Assembly: GCF_016864375.1 (NCBI RefSeq) | Contig: NZ_CP069355.1 | Span: 992,001-1,056,000 of the forward strand | Direction: 5' to 3' | Source of the DNA: Microvirga sp. VF16 | Lineage (GTDB): Bacteria > Pseudomonadota > Alphaproteobacteria > Rhizobiales > Beijerinckiaceae | DNA: 64,000 nucleotides | Shown here: in pieces, positions 1-8,550 of the stretch | Numbering within the stretch: position 1 is the first letter of the stretch | How the letters are laid out: each line of letters starts with the position of its first letter | The notes under the pieces: model-generated | Databases searched by the model: none | Told to the model about the DNA's origin: nothing | The model's input: the letters and a program-made list of their open reading frames with translations, nothing else | Made by a program: the position numbers and the translations under genes

Positions 1-138
1 ACCTTGCGGATCGGGCGCAGCAAGCCGCTGGTCGAGCTGCTCAGCGTCAGCCTTGATGCCAGCGGCGTGCCGGTCCAGCACGTCCACGGCAAGATCGTGT
101 CGGAACGCCTCGATGTCGTGGTCTCACTGAATGACTAG
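1..138 (+). CDS. C-terminal end of a GntR-family (UTRA-domain) regulator, partial
   Basis: The reading frame is open from the first base of the window and stops with TAG at 136-138, giving the last 45 residues of a protein. The pattern 'PLVELLSVSLDASGVPVQHV' followed by 'ERLDVVV' resembles the last strands of the UTRA effector-binding domain of GntR/HutC-type regulators such as PhnF, which repress phosphonate uptake and C-P lyase genes. The helix-turn-helix lies outside the window. The neighbouring phnM and phnG remnant make a phosphonate regulator plausible, but the assignment rests on a short fragment. Confidence 0.5.
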   Translation, partial: TLRIGRSKPLVELLSVSLDASGVPVQHVHGKIVSERLDVVVSLND

Positions 139-196
139 GGGGTGACGCCCGCGGCATCGCCCCTTTCCAACAGGCTCAGGTCTGTCGGTCGACCCC

Positions 197-1087
197 TTAC
201 TCCATGGTGACGATCACCGGATAGTGGTCGGAGCCCTCGGCGTCGTAGCGCACCTCGGCGGCGGCGACGCGTTCGGCGAGGCTTTCGCTGATGAAGCAAT
301 AGTCGATGCGGCGGGACCGGTCACCGCTGGTCGCGCCTTCCACCTCGCCTCGACCGATGCCGGCCTGCTCGTCATGGCCGGCGGCGACCCAGGCGTCGAC
401 GAAGCCACCGAGCCGCGGCACGCGGGTCCAGCGGTTGCCGGTGGCGCCGGCGATGGCACTGTACGCCTCCCCGCTCGGTAGCAGATTGAGGTCCCCTAGC
501 AGCACCGCATTCTCGGGCACTGGTGCGAGCGCCGGCTCGGAGGCGAAGCTCGCATCCTTGGGGTGCGTGCCGCTGAGCGGTGTGCCTTCGCGTTGCGCGC
601 GGTGGTGGATGTCGAGCATGAACTCCAGCTGCAATTTGCGCTGCGGCTCGGACAGATGGCACAGATGAGTGTTGTAGACACGGAGCGGCCCGAGCGGCGT
701 GTCGAGGCTCACCTCGATGAGCGCCTTCTGGATGTCGAGCTTGGGATCCGACGCGCCATATTTCGGCAGCGGGAAGTTGCGCACCGTCAGGATCGGATAG
801 CGCGACAGGATGATGTTGCCGGAGCGGCGGCGCCGGCCGCGCACCACCGCGCCTGTCACGGCATCGCGCTTGACCACCTCGACGCCGGGACCATAGGCAA
901 GGTCATGCTCGGGCATCAGCTCGCGGATCAGCTCGACCTGGTCGACATTGCCGGAGCGGTCCCAGTAGCTGTCCACCTCCTGCAGGCCGATGATGTCGAC
1001 CTCGCGCACGGCGTCAAGCGCGCGGACGAGATCGCAGCGGCCGTCGCGTCCGACCCCGAAATGAATGTTGTAGGTCGCTAATTTCAT
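197..1087 (-). CDS. Endonuclease/exonuclease/phosphatase (EEP) family hydrolase
   Basis: This 296-residue protein has the full EEP fold signature: TYNIH near residues 5-9 (metal/substrate Asn), LQEVD at 35-39 (catalytic Glu), GDLNLLP near 197-203 (Asp/Asn pair), RRIDYCF near 263, and SDHYPV at 286-291 (catalytic His). EEP enzymes are Mg-dependent and cut phosphodiesters or remove phosphate from nucleic acids, phospholipid headgroups or inositol phosphates. There is no obvious signal peptide, so it is probably cytoplasmic. It lies downstream of phnM on the same strand and may be the last gene of that unit, which suggests a role in processing an imported phosphodiester. The exact substrate cannot be read from sequence. 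Confidence 0.85.
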   Translation of the reverse strand: MKLATYNIHFGVGRDGRCDLVRALDAVREVDIIGLQEVDSYWDRSGNVDQVELIRELMPEHDLAYGPGVEVVKRDAVTGAVVRGRRRRSGNIILSRYPILTVRNFPLPKYGASDPKLDIQKALIEVSLDTPLGPLRVYNTHLCHLSEPQRKLQLEFMLDIHHRAQREGTPLSGTHPKDASFASEPALAPVPENAVLLGDLNLLPSGEAYSAIAGATGNRWTRVPRLGGFVDAWVAAGHDEQAGIGRGEVEGATSGDRSRRIDYCFISESLAERVAAAEVRYDAEGSDHYPVIVTME

Positions 1088-1099
1088 GGGCGTTGCTCC

Positions 1100-1369
1100 T
1101 CATGCAGGTGTCCGGAAAGGCGTGTCGGTTTCAGTGGCCAGCGGGCTCGGCGTCGGGCCGGCCGGGAAGGCGCCGGTGGCCGGTGACGGCCTCGCAACGG
1201 CGGAGCGCGTCCAGCCCGATCTGTCGGTGTGAGGAGTTCGCCCGGCTCCTCGCGAAGGCGTTTGATCTCCTCCCAGCCGCAGGCGCAGCCAGCCGACGCG
1301 CCGCCAGCCGCGCAGGTTCGGGCGTCCTTCGCCGAGCATGTCGGAGACGAGAATGGTCGTCGACACCAT
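1100..1369 (-). pseudogene. Possible decayed small ORF (weak DUF1127 resemblance)
   Basis: The gap between phnM and the EEP gene holds a minus-strand frame starting 'MVSTTILVSDMLGEGRPNLRGWRRVGWLRLR'-like text near 1369. After that the most protein-like residues move to another frame ('RQIGLDALRR', ending about 1135). A basic stretch followed by an 'IGLD..R' tail recalls the small DUF1127 proteins, and the frame change suggests a broken gene. The resemblance is weak and the segment may be non-coding. Confidence 0.2.
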
Positions 1370-1397
1370 CGGAATCTCCCTGCTTGGAGGCTTGCCT

Positions 1398-2567
1398 TCA
1401 GAAGACCCGGCGGCCTTCGGACCAGACGCCGCGCAGCGCCGGCTGCCCGTCGATCATCGCGACGTGGAGCAGATCGGCGCGGCGGCCGGGCGCGAGGGCA
1501 CCACGGTCCTCAAGCCCGAAGGTCTCGGCCGGCCGGGCGCTGACCAGCGCCGTCGCCTCGGGCAGGGGCATGCCGGCCTCCGCGAGCAGGAAGACGGCGC
1601 GCAGGAGGCTGGAGGGGATGTAGTCCGAGCACAGGATCTGCACCGCGCCGGCCCTGGTGCGCTCGCGCATCGACAGGAAGCCCTTGTGCGAACGGCCGAA
1701 CACCACGTTCGGCGCCCCGGCGATCAGCGTCATGCGCGCGGCGCTCGCCGCGTCCATGGCCTCCGGCGTCACCGGGAACTCGGAGATGGTCATGCCGAGC
1801 TCCTGCGCCTCGTCAATGTGCCAGGCGCGGGTGTCGTCATGGCTGGCGCAGGCGATGCCGCGCGCGCCGAAGGCCTCCACCAGCGCCCGCCGCCGCGCGC
1901 GCAGATTGGCGGCGCCGTCGGCGTTGCTCTCCTCTTCGAGGGCCGCCAGGCGGGCCCCGTCCTCGACGCCGCGCGTGCCCATCACGAAGCGGAAGCGCTC
2001 GCGGTCGCGCGGTGCGCTGTCTTCCATGAGGGTGCCGAAGACGAGCTGGGGATCGTCGAGATAAGGCGCGATCACGTCGACGATGTCGGTGCGCGGCACT
2101 TCGCAGCGTAGATGCAGCCGATGGTCGGCGCGCAGCAGCCCGTACTGGCGTGCCGCGTCGAGGCCCTCGATCATCATCGGCAGTGCCTTGAGCCGGTCCG
2201 GCTTGCCCATGGCGCCGACCACCAGCGAGTCGAACACCGTGGTGATGCCGGCGGCGATGACGAGCGCATCATGCGCCAGCACCGCCGAGACCGGATCCCA
2301 GAACACGCCCGGCCGGGCTACGATATGCTTCTCCAGATTGTCGGTGTGGACGTCGATGAAGCCGGGCAGCAGGTAGTCGCCATCGAGGTCGAGGCCAGCC
2401 CCGGCCTCCGCCCGCGTGCCCTCGGCGATCACCGCGATCCGCCCCTCTTCCACCGTGAGCGCGCCGGCGACGACGGTCTCGCGCGTCACGATGCGGGCGT
2501 TGCGGATCGTCCAGCGTGGAGCGATGGCAAAGGACGAGAAGCGGTCTTCGATGGAAGTCTCAAGCAT
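1398..2567 (-). CDS. phnM: Alpha-D-ribose 1-methylphosphonate 5-triphosphate diphosphatase
   Basis: The 389-residue protein matches PhnM of the C-P lyase pathway in length and motifs: PGFIDVHTDNLEKH at about 68-81 (metal-binding histidine and lysine region of the amidohydrolase fold), CASHDD near 242-247, and a late CSDYIPSSLL segment. PhnM removes pyrophosphate from ribose 1-alkylphosphonate 5-triphosphate, giving the monophosphate substrate of the C-P lyase core PhnJ. It is cytoplasmic. Directly upstream on the same strand is a truncated SBP gene, so phnM probably once followed a transporter gene. The other C-P lyase genes are missing here except for a phnG remnant at about 5.9-6.3 kb, so PhnM must work with genes elsewhere or be a leftover. 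Confidence 0.93.
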   Translation of the reverse strand: MLETSIEDRFSSFAIAPRWTIRNARIVTRETVVAGALTVEEGRIAVIAEGTRAEAGAGLDLDGDYLLPGFIDVHTDNLEKHIVARPGVFWDPVSAVLAHDALVIAAGITTVFDSLVVGAMGKPDRLKALPMMIEGLDAARQYGLLRADHRLHLRCEVPRTDIVDVIAPYLDDPQLVFGTLMEDSAPRDRERFRFVMGTRGVEDGARLAALEEESNADGAANLRARRRALVEAFGARGIACASHDDTRAWHIDEAQELGMTISEFPVTPEAMDAASAARMTLIAGAPNVVFGRSHKGFLSMRERTRAGAVQILCSDYIPSSLLRAVFLLAEAGMPLPEATALVSARPAETFGLEDRGALAPGRRADLLHVAMIDGQPALRGVWSEGRRVF

Positions 2568-2614
2568 GGTGCAGCAACCGAAGAGAGGGAGTGGAGGAGA
2601 AGCGAGGCGCCGGA

Positions 2615-2842
2615 TCAGCGGGCGCAGTCATAGCTGCTGGCAGGGATCCAGAAGGACATCTTGATCCCGGGACGGGCGGCTTCGAACTCCCCGGCGATGC
2701 GCTCCAGGACCGGCTTGCAGTTGTTCGGATAGGCGTAGAACACCTGAAGCGTGGTCTGCGCCCAGGCTGCCGGTCCGAAGACCGCCGTGCCAATCAGCCA
2801 CGCGGCGACGGCCAGCGCCGTTCTGAGACCCGGAATGCACAT
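2615..2842 (-). pseudogene. Truncated ABC-transporter solute-binding protein (N-terminal remnant)
   Basis: A 75-residue reading frame starts at an ATG (2842) preceded by AGGAG. It encodes a signal peptide (hydrophobic core then 'AAWAQ') followed by TTLQVFYAYPNN, a Pro-Gly-Ile 'RPGIKMSF' and 'SSYD'. These are the same landmarks as the intact SBPs in this window (for example 'HPGIKLRF...VDYD' in the gene at 3193). The frame then stops after 'CAR'; a full family member has about 400-425 residues, so about 80% is lost. The fragment abuts phnM, consistent with an internal deletion that joined an SBP start to the phnM region. Confidence 0.8.
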
Positions 2843-3073
2843 GCGCTTTCTCCTCATCGTTGAATGTCGGCGTCCGTTGGATGCCCACCGGATGTGACAA
2901 TTGAGTGAAGACATGCACGGCGACGCGCAGATCACTGCGCGAGTGGTTGGTGTTTCGCGCATCGGAGCCGAAGGTGAACGGTGGGCGCGAAGGTTTGGCG
3001 GCTCGGGCCGCTTGCTTCCATGGCGCAACACGGCGTGGATGATGCGCGCAGTCATCCTCAGCCGCAGGCGAAA

Positions 3074-3091
3074 CTGTCAAGCGACTGTCAT
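3074..3091 (+). promoter_or_regulatory. Pho box (PhoB-binding site candidate)
   Basis: Two direct 7-bp repeats, CTGTCAA and CTGTCAT, are separated by the 4-bp spacer GCGA, exactly the spacing of the PhoB consensus (CTGTCAT-N4-CTGTCAT). Thirteen of the fourteen repeat positions match. The site lies about 100 bp upstream of the SBP gene starting at 3193 on the same strand, so phosphate-starvation control of that gene is likely. Confidence 0.7.
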
Positions 3092-3192
3092 CGCCGCGGT
3101 GCCAACTGCCCGACGACAGCCCATGCCTTTCGGGGGACAGGGTACCCTTTGGCGAGCCCGATGCCGGGCCGCGTAGTCGCGGGAGAGTGGAG

Positions 3193-4470
3193 ATGACATC
3201 CTTGAACCTGAAGGGAGCCGGCAGGGCTCTGGTGGCGGGCGCGCTGCTCGGCTCGCTCGGGGCGGGGCCGGGCCATGCCGAAGACGTCAAGCTCGAGGTC
3301 GCCTTCGCGGTACCCCATCACCGGCAGATGTATGACGAGTCGACGCCGCTGTTCGAGACAGCCCATCCCGGCATCAAGCTGCGCTTCCTCACACCGGCGG
3401 TCGACTACGACGCGCTGGCGCAGGACACGCTGCGCCAGTCCATCGCCGGCTCCCTGCCGGACGTGATGTTCCACGGCTATGCCCGCGTGAAGCTGATGGC
3501 CGAGCGTGGCCTCGCCGTGCCGCTCGACGACATGCTCGCCGCCGATGGCGGCCCCGAGGCTCTGGGCTATGCGCCCGCCAGCCTCGATGCCTGCCGCTAT
3601 CAGGGCAAGCTCTATGGCATTCCGTTCACCACCTCGATGCCGATCGTCTATTTCAACGCTGATCTGGTACGCAAGGCGGGCAGCGATCCCGACCATCTGC
3701 CGTCCGACTGGGCGGGCATCCTCGAACTCGGGCGCAAGATCGACGGGCTCGACGGGCCGATCCAGGGCGCGGTGTTCGACTACAAGGGCAATGGCAACTG
3801 GTCCTTCCTGGCCCTGCTCTCGAGCCTCGGTACGGAGCCGATGAACGCCCAGGAGACCCGGCTCAACTTCGACAATGCCCAGACGCTGCGCGCGCTCCAG
3901 ATTATCCACGACTTCGGGCGGAGCGGACAGGTCGACATGACTCGCAACCAGTGGCGCCAAGCCTATGCATCCGGCACGCTCGGCATCTTCGTCAACACCA
4001 GCAGCATCCTGACCGAATATCAAAAGCAGATCGGCGATCGCTTGGAGATCCGCACCATGCCCTTCCCGCTGGAAAGCAAGGATGGCCGGGTGCCGGTCGG
4101 CGGGGCCTGCGTAATGATGTTTGCCAAGGCCCCGGCCCACCAGCGCGCGGCCTGGAACTACCTCAAATTCATGACCGGCCCCGTGGCCCAGACCATCGTG
4201 GTCAAGTTCACCGGCTACATGCCGAACAACCTCAAGGCGCTCGAGGATCCGACGCTGCTGGGCGAGTACTACCGCGACAATCCCTTGCAGCTGACCGCCG
4301 TGAAGCAGCTTCCCGTCGCCACCGCCTGGTACTCGTTCCCGGGCGACAACGGCGTGCGCATCTCGAAGGAGATCGAGGAGGTCCTCAACCGGCTCGGCAC
4401 GCTGAAGATCACCCCGGCGCAGGCGCAGCAGGAGCTGATCGACCGCGTCTCGCCGCTGCTGCCGCATTGA
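3193..4470 (+). CDS. Extracellular solute-binding protein, family 1 (UgpB-like), Pho-box associated
   Basis: This 425-residue protein has a cleavable signal peptide (hydrophobic 'ALVAGALLGSLGAGPGHA') and the family-1 SBP layout: 'HPGIKLRF' near residue 55, 'LPDVMFHG', 'YGIPFTTSMPIVYFNADL', 'GNWSFLALL', 'TMPFP' and 'AWNYLKFMTGP'. It should capture a substrate in the periplasm and deliver it to an ABC permease; this clade is close to glycerol-3-phosphate/glycerophosphodiester binders. ATG 3193 is chosen; an in-frame GTG lies two codons earlier. A Pho box at 3074-3091 precedes it and a pyruvyl-transferase gene follows 11 bp later. No permease genes adjoin, so it probably uses a transporter encoded elsewhere, possibly the one at 14.6-17.6 kb. 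Confidence 0.88.
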   Translation: MTSLNLKGAGRALVAGALLGSLGAGPGHAEDVKLEVAFAVPHHRQMYDESTPLFETAHPGIKLRFLTPAVDYDALAQDTLRQSIAGSLPDVMFHGYARVKLMAERGLAVPLDDMLAADGGPEALGYAPASLDACRYQGKLYGIPFTTSMPIVYFNADLVRKAGSDPDHLPSDWAGILELGRKIDGLDGPIQGAVFDYKGNGNWSFLALLSSLGTEPMNAQETRLNFDNAQTLRALQIIHDFGRSGQVDMTRNQWRQAYASGTLGIFVNTSSILTEYQKQIGDRLEIRTMPFPLESKDGRVPVGGACVMMFAKAPAHQRAAWNYLKFMTGPVAQTIVVKFTGYMPNNLKALEDPTLLGEYYRDNPLQLTAVKQLPVATAWYSFPGDNGVRISKEIEEVLNRLGTLKITPAQAQQELIDRVSPLLPH

Positions 4471-4481
4471 GGCCCGGACCC

Positions 4482-5684
4482 ATGTCGCACACCACGCGCA
4501 TCTGCTTCGGCTGGCGGCCAGGAAATTCCCTGCCGCGGCCGGAAATTGCCGGCCTCCCCGCCGGCGGCCTGCCGCGCTCCGCCGATCCGACCTACGGCGC
4601 CCTGGCGCGCGATTTCCGTCGTACCGGCAATAAGGGCTACATTGTCGTCGGCGAGGCGACGGCGCGGCTGTTCGCCTGCGATCGCGAGGCGAGCGCCTTC
4701 GTCGACCTGCCCGCGCTGGCAGGCCAGCGCGGCATCCCGGCGCTGGCCGAGGCTGTCAGCCGCGCCTTCGACATGATCGTGCTGCCCACCGCCTACGAGA
4801 TCGCGCCCGGCCGGGATTTCGAGCCGCTGGTGAGATTGTTGGAACGGCTCGACGTGCCGGTCGTGACGCTGGGTCTCGGCATGAACGATGATGGGCTAGC
4901 GATGGAGGATCTTCATCCGAGCCTGCGCCAATTGCTGAGCTGGCTCAATACTCATGCGGCCCTCTTTGGCGTGAGAGCCGACAGGACGGCGGCATGGCTG
5001 CATGACAACGGATTGCGGCGCGCGGTCGCGCTGGGCTGTCCGAGCTTGCATCTCTATCCCGACGCGATCGCACGGTTGCAACCGCTCCAATCCTCGCCGG
5101 CACAGCTGCGCATCGCCACTGGCGGCTATGTCCTGCGTGACCACGACCGCGCCGCTGCGCTCAGCGCCCTGCTGGACGGGCAGAACGTCAGCTATTTCGT
5201 GCAGGATGAGATTTTTCATCCCGGATTGTTCGCCGAGGACGATATCATCAGTGACGACACACGCGGCATCCTGCGGAAGGAAAAGGTCGAGCAGGCGATA
5301 ACGGATTGGGGTGGCTTTTCGCCGAGCTTCAACCGCTATTTCTATTTCGACGCGCTCGATACCTGGCGCCAAGCCATGGCGGGCCATGACGTCTTCATCG
5401 GCGACCGCTTCCATGGTGGCACCGTGGCGCTGCAGGTCGGGTTGCCGACAGTGATGTTCACGCGCGATGTGCGCGCCGACGAACTCTCGCGCTTTTACGG
5501 CATTCCGCAGGCTGGACTTGGTGTGGATGGCTCGAAGGCTCTAGCGACACTGATCGCCGAGGCGCTGAGCGCGGAATCGCTCGCCAGGTTCAAGGCGACC
5601 TTCGCGCAGCGTGATGTGGCGTTCTGGGACGCGATGGCCAGCGTTGGCCTCATTCAGGCGGCTCCGCGGGCAGCGGCCGCATAA
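4482..5684 (+). CDS. Polysaccharide pyruvyl transferase family protein
   Basis: The 400-residue protein carries the hallmark 'FIGDRFHGGTVALQVGLPTVMFTRD' region near residue 305-330 of the PF04230 family, plus 'NKGYIVVGEA' near the start and 'FGVRADRTAAWL' mid-protein. Family members transfer pyruvate from PEP to a sugar, or are GT-like enzymes of exopolysaccharide synthesis; some members have other acceptors. It has no signal peptide and is likely cytoplasmic. It starts 11 bp after the Pho-box SBP gene, so both are probably co-transcribed and induced by phosphate limitation. A plausible role is modifying cell-surface glycans under phosphate stress, but this is inference. Confidence 0.75.
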   Translation: MSHTTRICFGWRPGNSLPRPEIAGLPAGGLPRSADPTYGALARDFRRTGNKGYIVVGEATARLFACDREASAFVDLPALAGQRGIPALAEAVSRAFDMIVLPTAYEIAPGRDFEPLVRLLERLDVPVVTLGLGMNDDGLAMEDLHPSLRQLLSWLNTHAALFGVRADRTAAWLHDNGLRRAVALGCPSLHLYPDAIARLQPLQSSPAQLRIATGGYVLRDHDRAAALSALLDGQNVSYFVQDEIFHPGLFAEDDIISDDTRGILRKEKVEQAITDWGGFSPSFNRYFYFDALDTWRQAMAGHDVFIGDRFHGGTVALQVGLPTVMFTRDVRADELSRFYGIPQAGLGVDGSKALATLIAEALSAESLARFKATFAQRDVAFWDAMASVGLIQAAPRAAAA

Positions 5685-5853
5685 AGCTCGTACCAGTCTC
5701 CACCTCGTCTGCAGATCTGGCGCACGCCCGCGCGTAGAACCGTGGGCAGGCCCCGTGCGGCGCGCATTTGCCGCCAGTGAGGTGAAGCAACCGCAGGAAG
5801 TCGACGATCGTGTCCGAGACGACCTCCGTATCCCAAACCAGCAGCCGACGTGA

Positions 5854-6300
5854 CCCGGCCTTCGTCCCGAGTGGCTGGACCGCCGGAGCTGGATCTCCAC
5901 CTTGGCGCTTGCCCTTTCGCCTAAATCGACGCGCTATGGGAGGCGCTCCCTGGCAAGTCAACCATCACCTGGCTAAAGGGGCCGCAGCACGGCGCCGCCA
6001 TGGTGCGCGGGCGCCCCGGTGGCACGGCTGCGAAGTTCAATCTGGAGGAGATGACGGTCACACGCTGCGTCGCGGAGTTCTCAACCGGCGAGATCGGCGT
6101 CGCCTATGTGGTGGGGCGCAGCCGCCGACACGCCGCGCTCGCTGCGGTGTTCGACGCGATGCTGCAGCGGTAAGAAAAGACGAACGGTCCGATCCGCCGA
6201 GGCATCGAGCGTCTCGGCTACGGGATCGTCGAACGTCGCCGCCGTGCCGCCGCCGAAGCGGCGCGAGCAAGGTCGACTTCAACATGCTGGTGCAGGGAGC
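5854..6300 (+). pseudogene. phnG: Decayed phnG (C-P lyase subunit)
   Basis: The best-preserved part reads 'MVRGRPGGTAAKFNLEEM' then 'TVTRCVAEFSTGE', 'YVVGRSRRHAALAAVFDAML', which is the conserved core of PhnG. Upstream the expected start ('RRSWISTLALA' then 'IDALWEALPGK') is split between two frames around 5920, with a TAA in the core frame at 5922-5924. Downstream, a TAA at 6174-6176 interrupts the core frame, and the typical PhnG ending ('KVDFNMLVQG', near 6270-6300) is in a third frame. PhnG is part of the PhnGHI complex that attaches ribose triphosphate to alkylphosphonates. No phnH follows; an IS6-like remnant begins about 110 bp later, suggesting that the C-P lyase operon was cut here. 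Confidence 0.8.
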
Positions 6301-6409
6301 GGGGGCATTACGGCAGCCGATGCCCTGCTGGCAGCGCCATTCTGCAGGCTCTCTGGCATTGTCACAGCAACGGCTGACGGGTCAGATCGATGTGCAGTAG
6401 GGTCGGGGC

Positions 6410-6517
6410 GTGCAGCCCATCTCATATGTGCGCCACCAGTTCCCGCCCGAGATCACCCGGCACGCGATCTGGCTCTATCTGCGGTTCACCCTCAGCGGGC
6501 TCCCCTCCACGTTATAG
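6410..6517 (+). pseudogene. N-terminal remnant of an IS6/IS26-family transposase
   Basis: Thirty-five residues beginning at GTG 6410 read 'ISYVRHQFPPEITRHAIWLY' then 'LRFTLS', the characteristic first part of IS6-family DDE transposases ('..RHRFPPDVIRHAVWLYFRFTLS..'). The frame then diverges and ends at TAG 6515-6517. The remaining 200 residues, including the DDE triad, are absent. It marks a past insertion next to the decayed phnG. Confidence 0.65.
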
Positions 6518-7426
6518 CCCCAGGCCGACAAAGTCGCTCAGAACCAACTTGTTAAAAAAGGTGGGGAGTCCCATCAGCTCTTGTTCCGCCCCAACTTAGA
6601 ATGTAGTGATAGCGGTCCCTTAGCGCTTTAAGACACCCGATCTATTCCAATCAGATTGCGCCCAACCGCGCATCGCAGCGGGGCCTGTGTGACGTTTACT
6701 CTGGTTCGAGAGCGACGCTAGCCATGTCGCGAAAACAGCGTTGCACATGATGGCGTCGTCCATCCCCGTTGACGGATGGCAACCTCTCGTAGCCGATGTA
6801 CATAGGCATCCATCGGAATGCCTCCGCCGCTGGCGAAGTGCCGGGTGCCGGATCCTTGTGGCATCGGCTGCTGCAACGACGGGACGCACGCCGCCTCCGG
6901 GGAGACTGGCAGGATGGCCTGCTCACCGTGGAACGGGTTCTCACAGCCTGCAACCCGACCACTGATACACCTGATCCTCAATGCATGGTGCGAGGCCAGT
7001 GGCCGCCGCGCCGGTGGCCCGCGCGGGACAGAAGCCGACCCGCACAAAAGCGGTCGGACGCAAGACAGTTCGGTCCCGCCTGGCCCCCGCTGCGCCAAAA
7101 GCGAACACGCCTGCGGCACCGCCGGTACGGCAGATACGGGAACCGGCACGGCCGGCAAGACGTCCCTTTCCGGTGAGCCGATTGCGCAAACTCAGCCCCT
7201 CGACGATTCCACGCCTCAACAGGCGTCGAGGCGAATCCGGGGTCCCAAGGCCGTGAACGGCCAGCATCAGTGGCCAACGCGCAAGCCTGAGATCGAACTG
7301 ACCCCGGACGGATTCGTAAAGTGGTAGAAATGATCCCGAAGCACCGGAACCAGGAGTGCCTGGAGCCTCTGAACACGGTGAGACAAACTCCTCCAAGCTT
7401 GGATGGGAGCGGCCAGATCCCCATAT
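6518..7426. other. About 0.9 kb without a convincing gene
   Basis: Neither strand shows a frame with recognisable family motifs. The only sizeable frame (6981-7256, plus, 91 codons) encodes a Pro/Ala/Arg-rich sequence that could be GC-driven chance. The stretch lies between the IS6-like remnant and the IS630 element and looks like degraded intergenic or mobile DNA. Confidence 0.4.
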
Positions 7427-7428
7427 TA

Positions 7429-8543
7429 TTGATCCGGCTTGGGCGATCTTGAACTACGCGGCATAACGGAAAGATGGATGCCCGAAGTAGCTGCGGATCC
7501 GGTCGGGCAACTTGGCGAGCCGGCGCATGTTGCTGATGACGGTGCATTTGAGTTCGGGCTTGCTGCGAGCGGGCGGCTTGCGGGTCACGGCTTGCTTCAG
7601 GTCGGCGTTCAGACCCTCGTCCGGGTTGAGCTCGGGGCTGTAGGGAGGCAGCTAGAAGACCTCGATCTGCTCCGTGCGCTCAGCCAACCAATCCTGCACC
7701 GCCCGGGCCCGATGGACCGGCAGATTGTCCCAGATCAGAAACACCTTGCCGTTGGCCTCCTGGATGAGCCGGCCGAGAAAGCGGATCAGGCTCGCGGCCT
7801 TGAGCGCACCATCGAGCACCATCCAGCGTAGCTCGCCCTTGTTGGTCAGAGCCGAGATCAGGCCCAGTCCTGCGCGCTTGTGACAGGGATGCACGACAGG
7901 CGTTCGGCCGCGTGGGGCGAAGCTGCGGCCGCGAACATCGTCGGAGCGCAGGCCGGTCTCGTCACCCCAGAAGATCATACCCTTCTCCTTTCTGGCTTGC
8001 GCTGCAATGGCCGGATAGTCCTGCCGCAGCCAGCGCCGCACGGCTTTCGATGACTGCTCGTAGGCGCGTCGGAGCGGCTTCTGGGCCGTGAAGCCCCAAC
8101 GCGCCAGATAGGTGCCGATGGTGCGCACCGCCAGCCGGACCCCACAATGCCGCTCGATCAGCATCCGCACCGCCGCCCGGCTCCACAAGGCGAAGGGCAG
8201 ACCGAGTTCGTCGGGCGTGTGCCGGCTGATCAGAGCGCGAACCTGCGCTTCCTGCTGAGGCTCGAGAAACCGTCCCGTGCCGGGTGCCGGGCCCCGCGGC
8301 CCACTGGCCAATCCCGCCAGGCCCTGCTCGGTGAAGCGGCGGCAGATATCGAACACGCCGGTCCGGGTCAGGCCCACCTGCGCGGCAATGGCCTTATAAG
8401 TCAGGCCGCTCTCACGCAGGCCGACGACCTGCCGGCGACGCTCCTCTTGCGCGGCTGCTGGCAACTTGCGCATGTCCACATGTTTCATCCCGCCGAACTG
8501 GATCGAATGGCCCTCGATTTCAAGACCACCCAAGCCGGATCAA
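7429..8543 (-). mobile_element. IS630-family insertion sequence with terminal inverted repeats
   Basis: The ends are inverted repeats: the left end reads TTGATCCGGCTTGGGCGATC and the right end is its near-perfect reverse complement (about 25 of 28 positions by eye). Both ends are flanked by TA, the known IS630/mariner target. The 1.1-kb element encodes one transposase on the minus strand. It is structurally complete, but its transposase gene carries an in-frame TAG, so it is probably non-autonomous. Confidence 0.85.
7454..8488 (-). pseudogene. IS630-family transposase interrupted by TAG
   Basis: From ATG 8488 the frame encodes an N-terminal helix-turn-helix ('LTYKAIAAQVGLTRTGVFDICRRF'-type segment), a winged-helix region and an IS630 DDE domain with 'FWGDETGLRSD' and 'FLIWDNLPVHRA'. 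An in-frame TAG at 7649-7651 stands where the family has Tyr/Phe between 'IEVF' and 'LPPYSPELNPDE', and the reading frame then continues intact to the normal stop at 7454-7456. The final catalytic acidic residue lies beyond the TAG, so the truncated 278-residue product should be inactive unless TAG is read through. A single base change (TAC or TAT to TAG) explains the defect. Confidence 0.85.
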
Positions 8544-8550
8544 TAAGCCT

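Noticed and set aside
3088..4467. 459-codon minus-strand frame opposite the SBP gene
   Set aside because: Shadow of the SBP gene, which has a signal peptide and conserved landmarks; the minus product is low-complexity Arg/Gly/His-rich.
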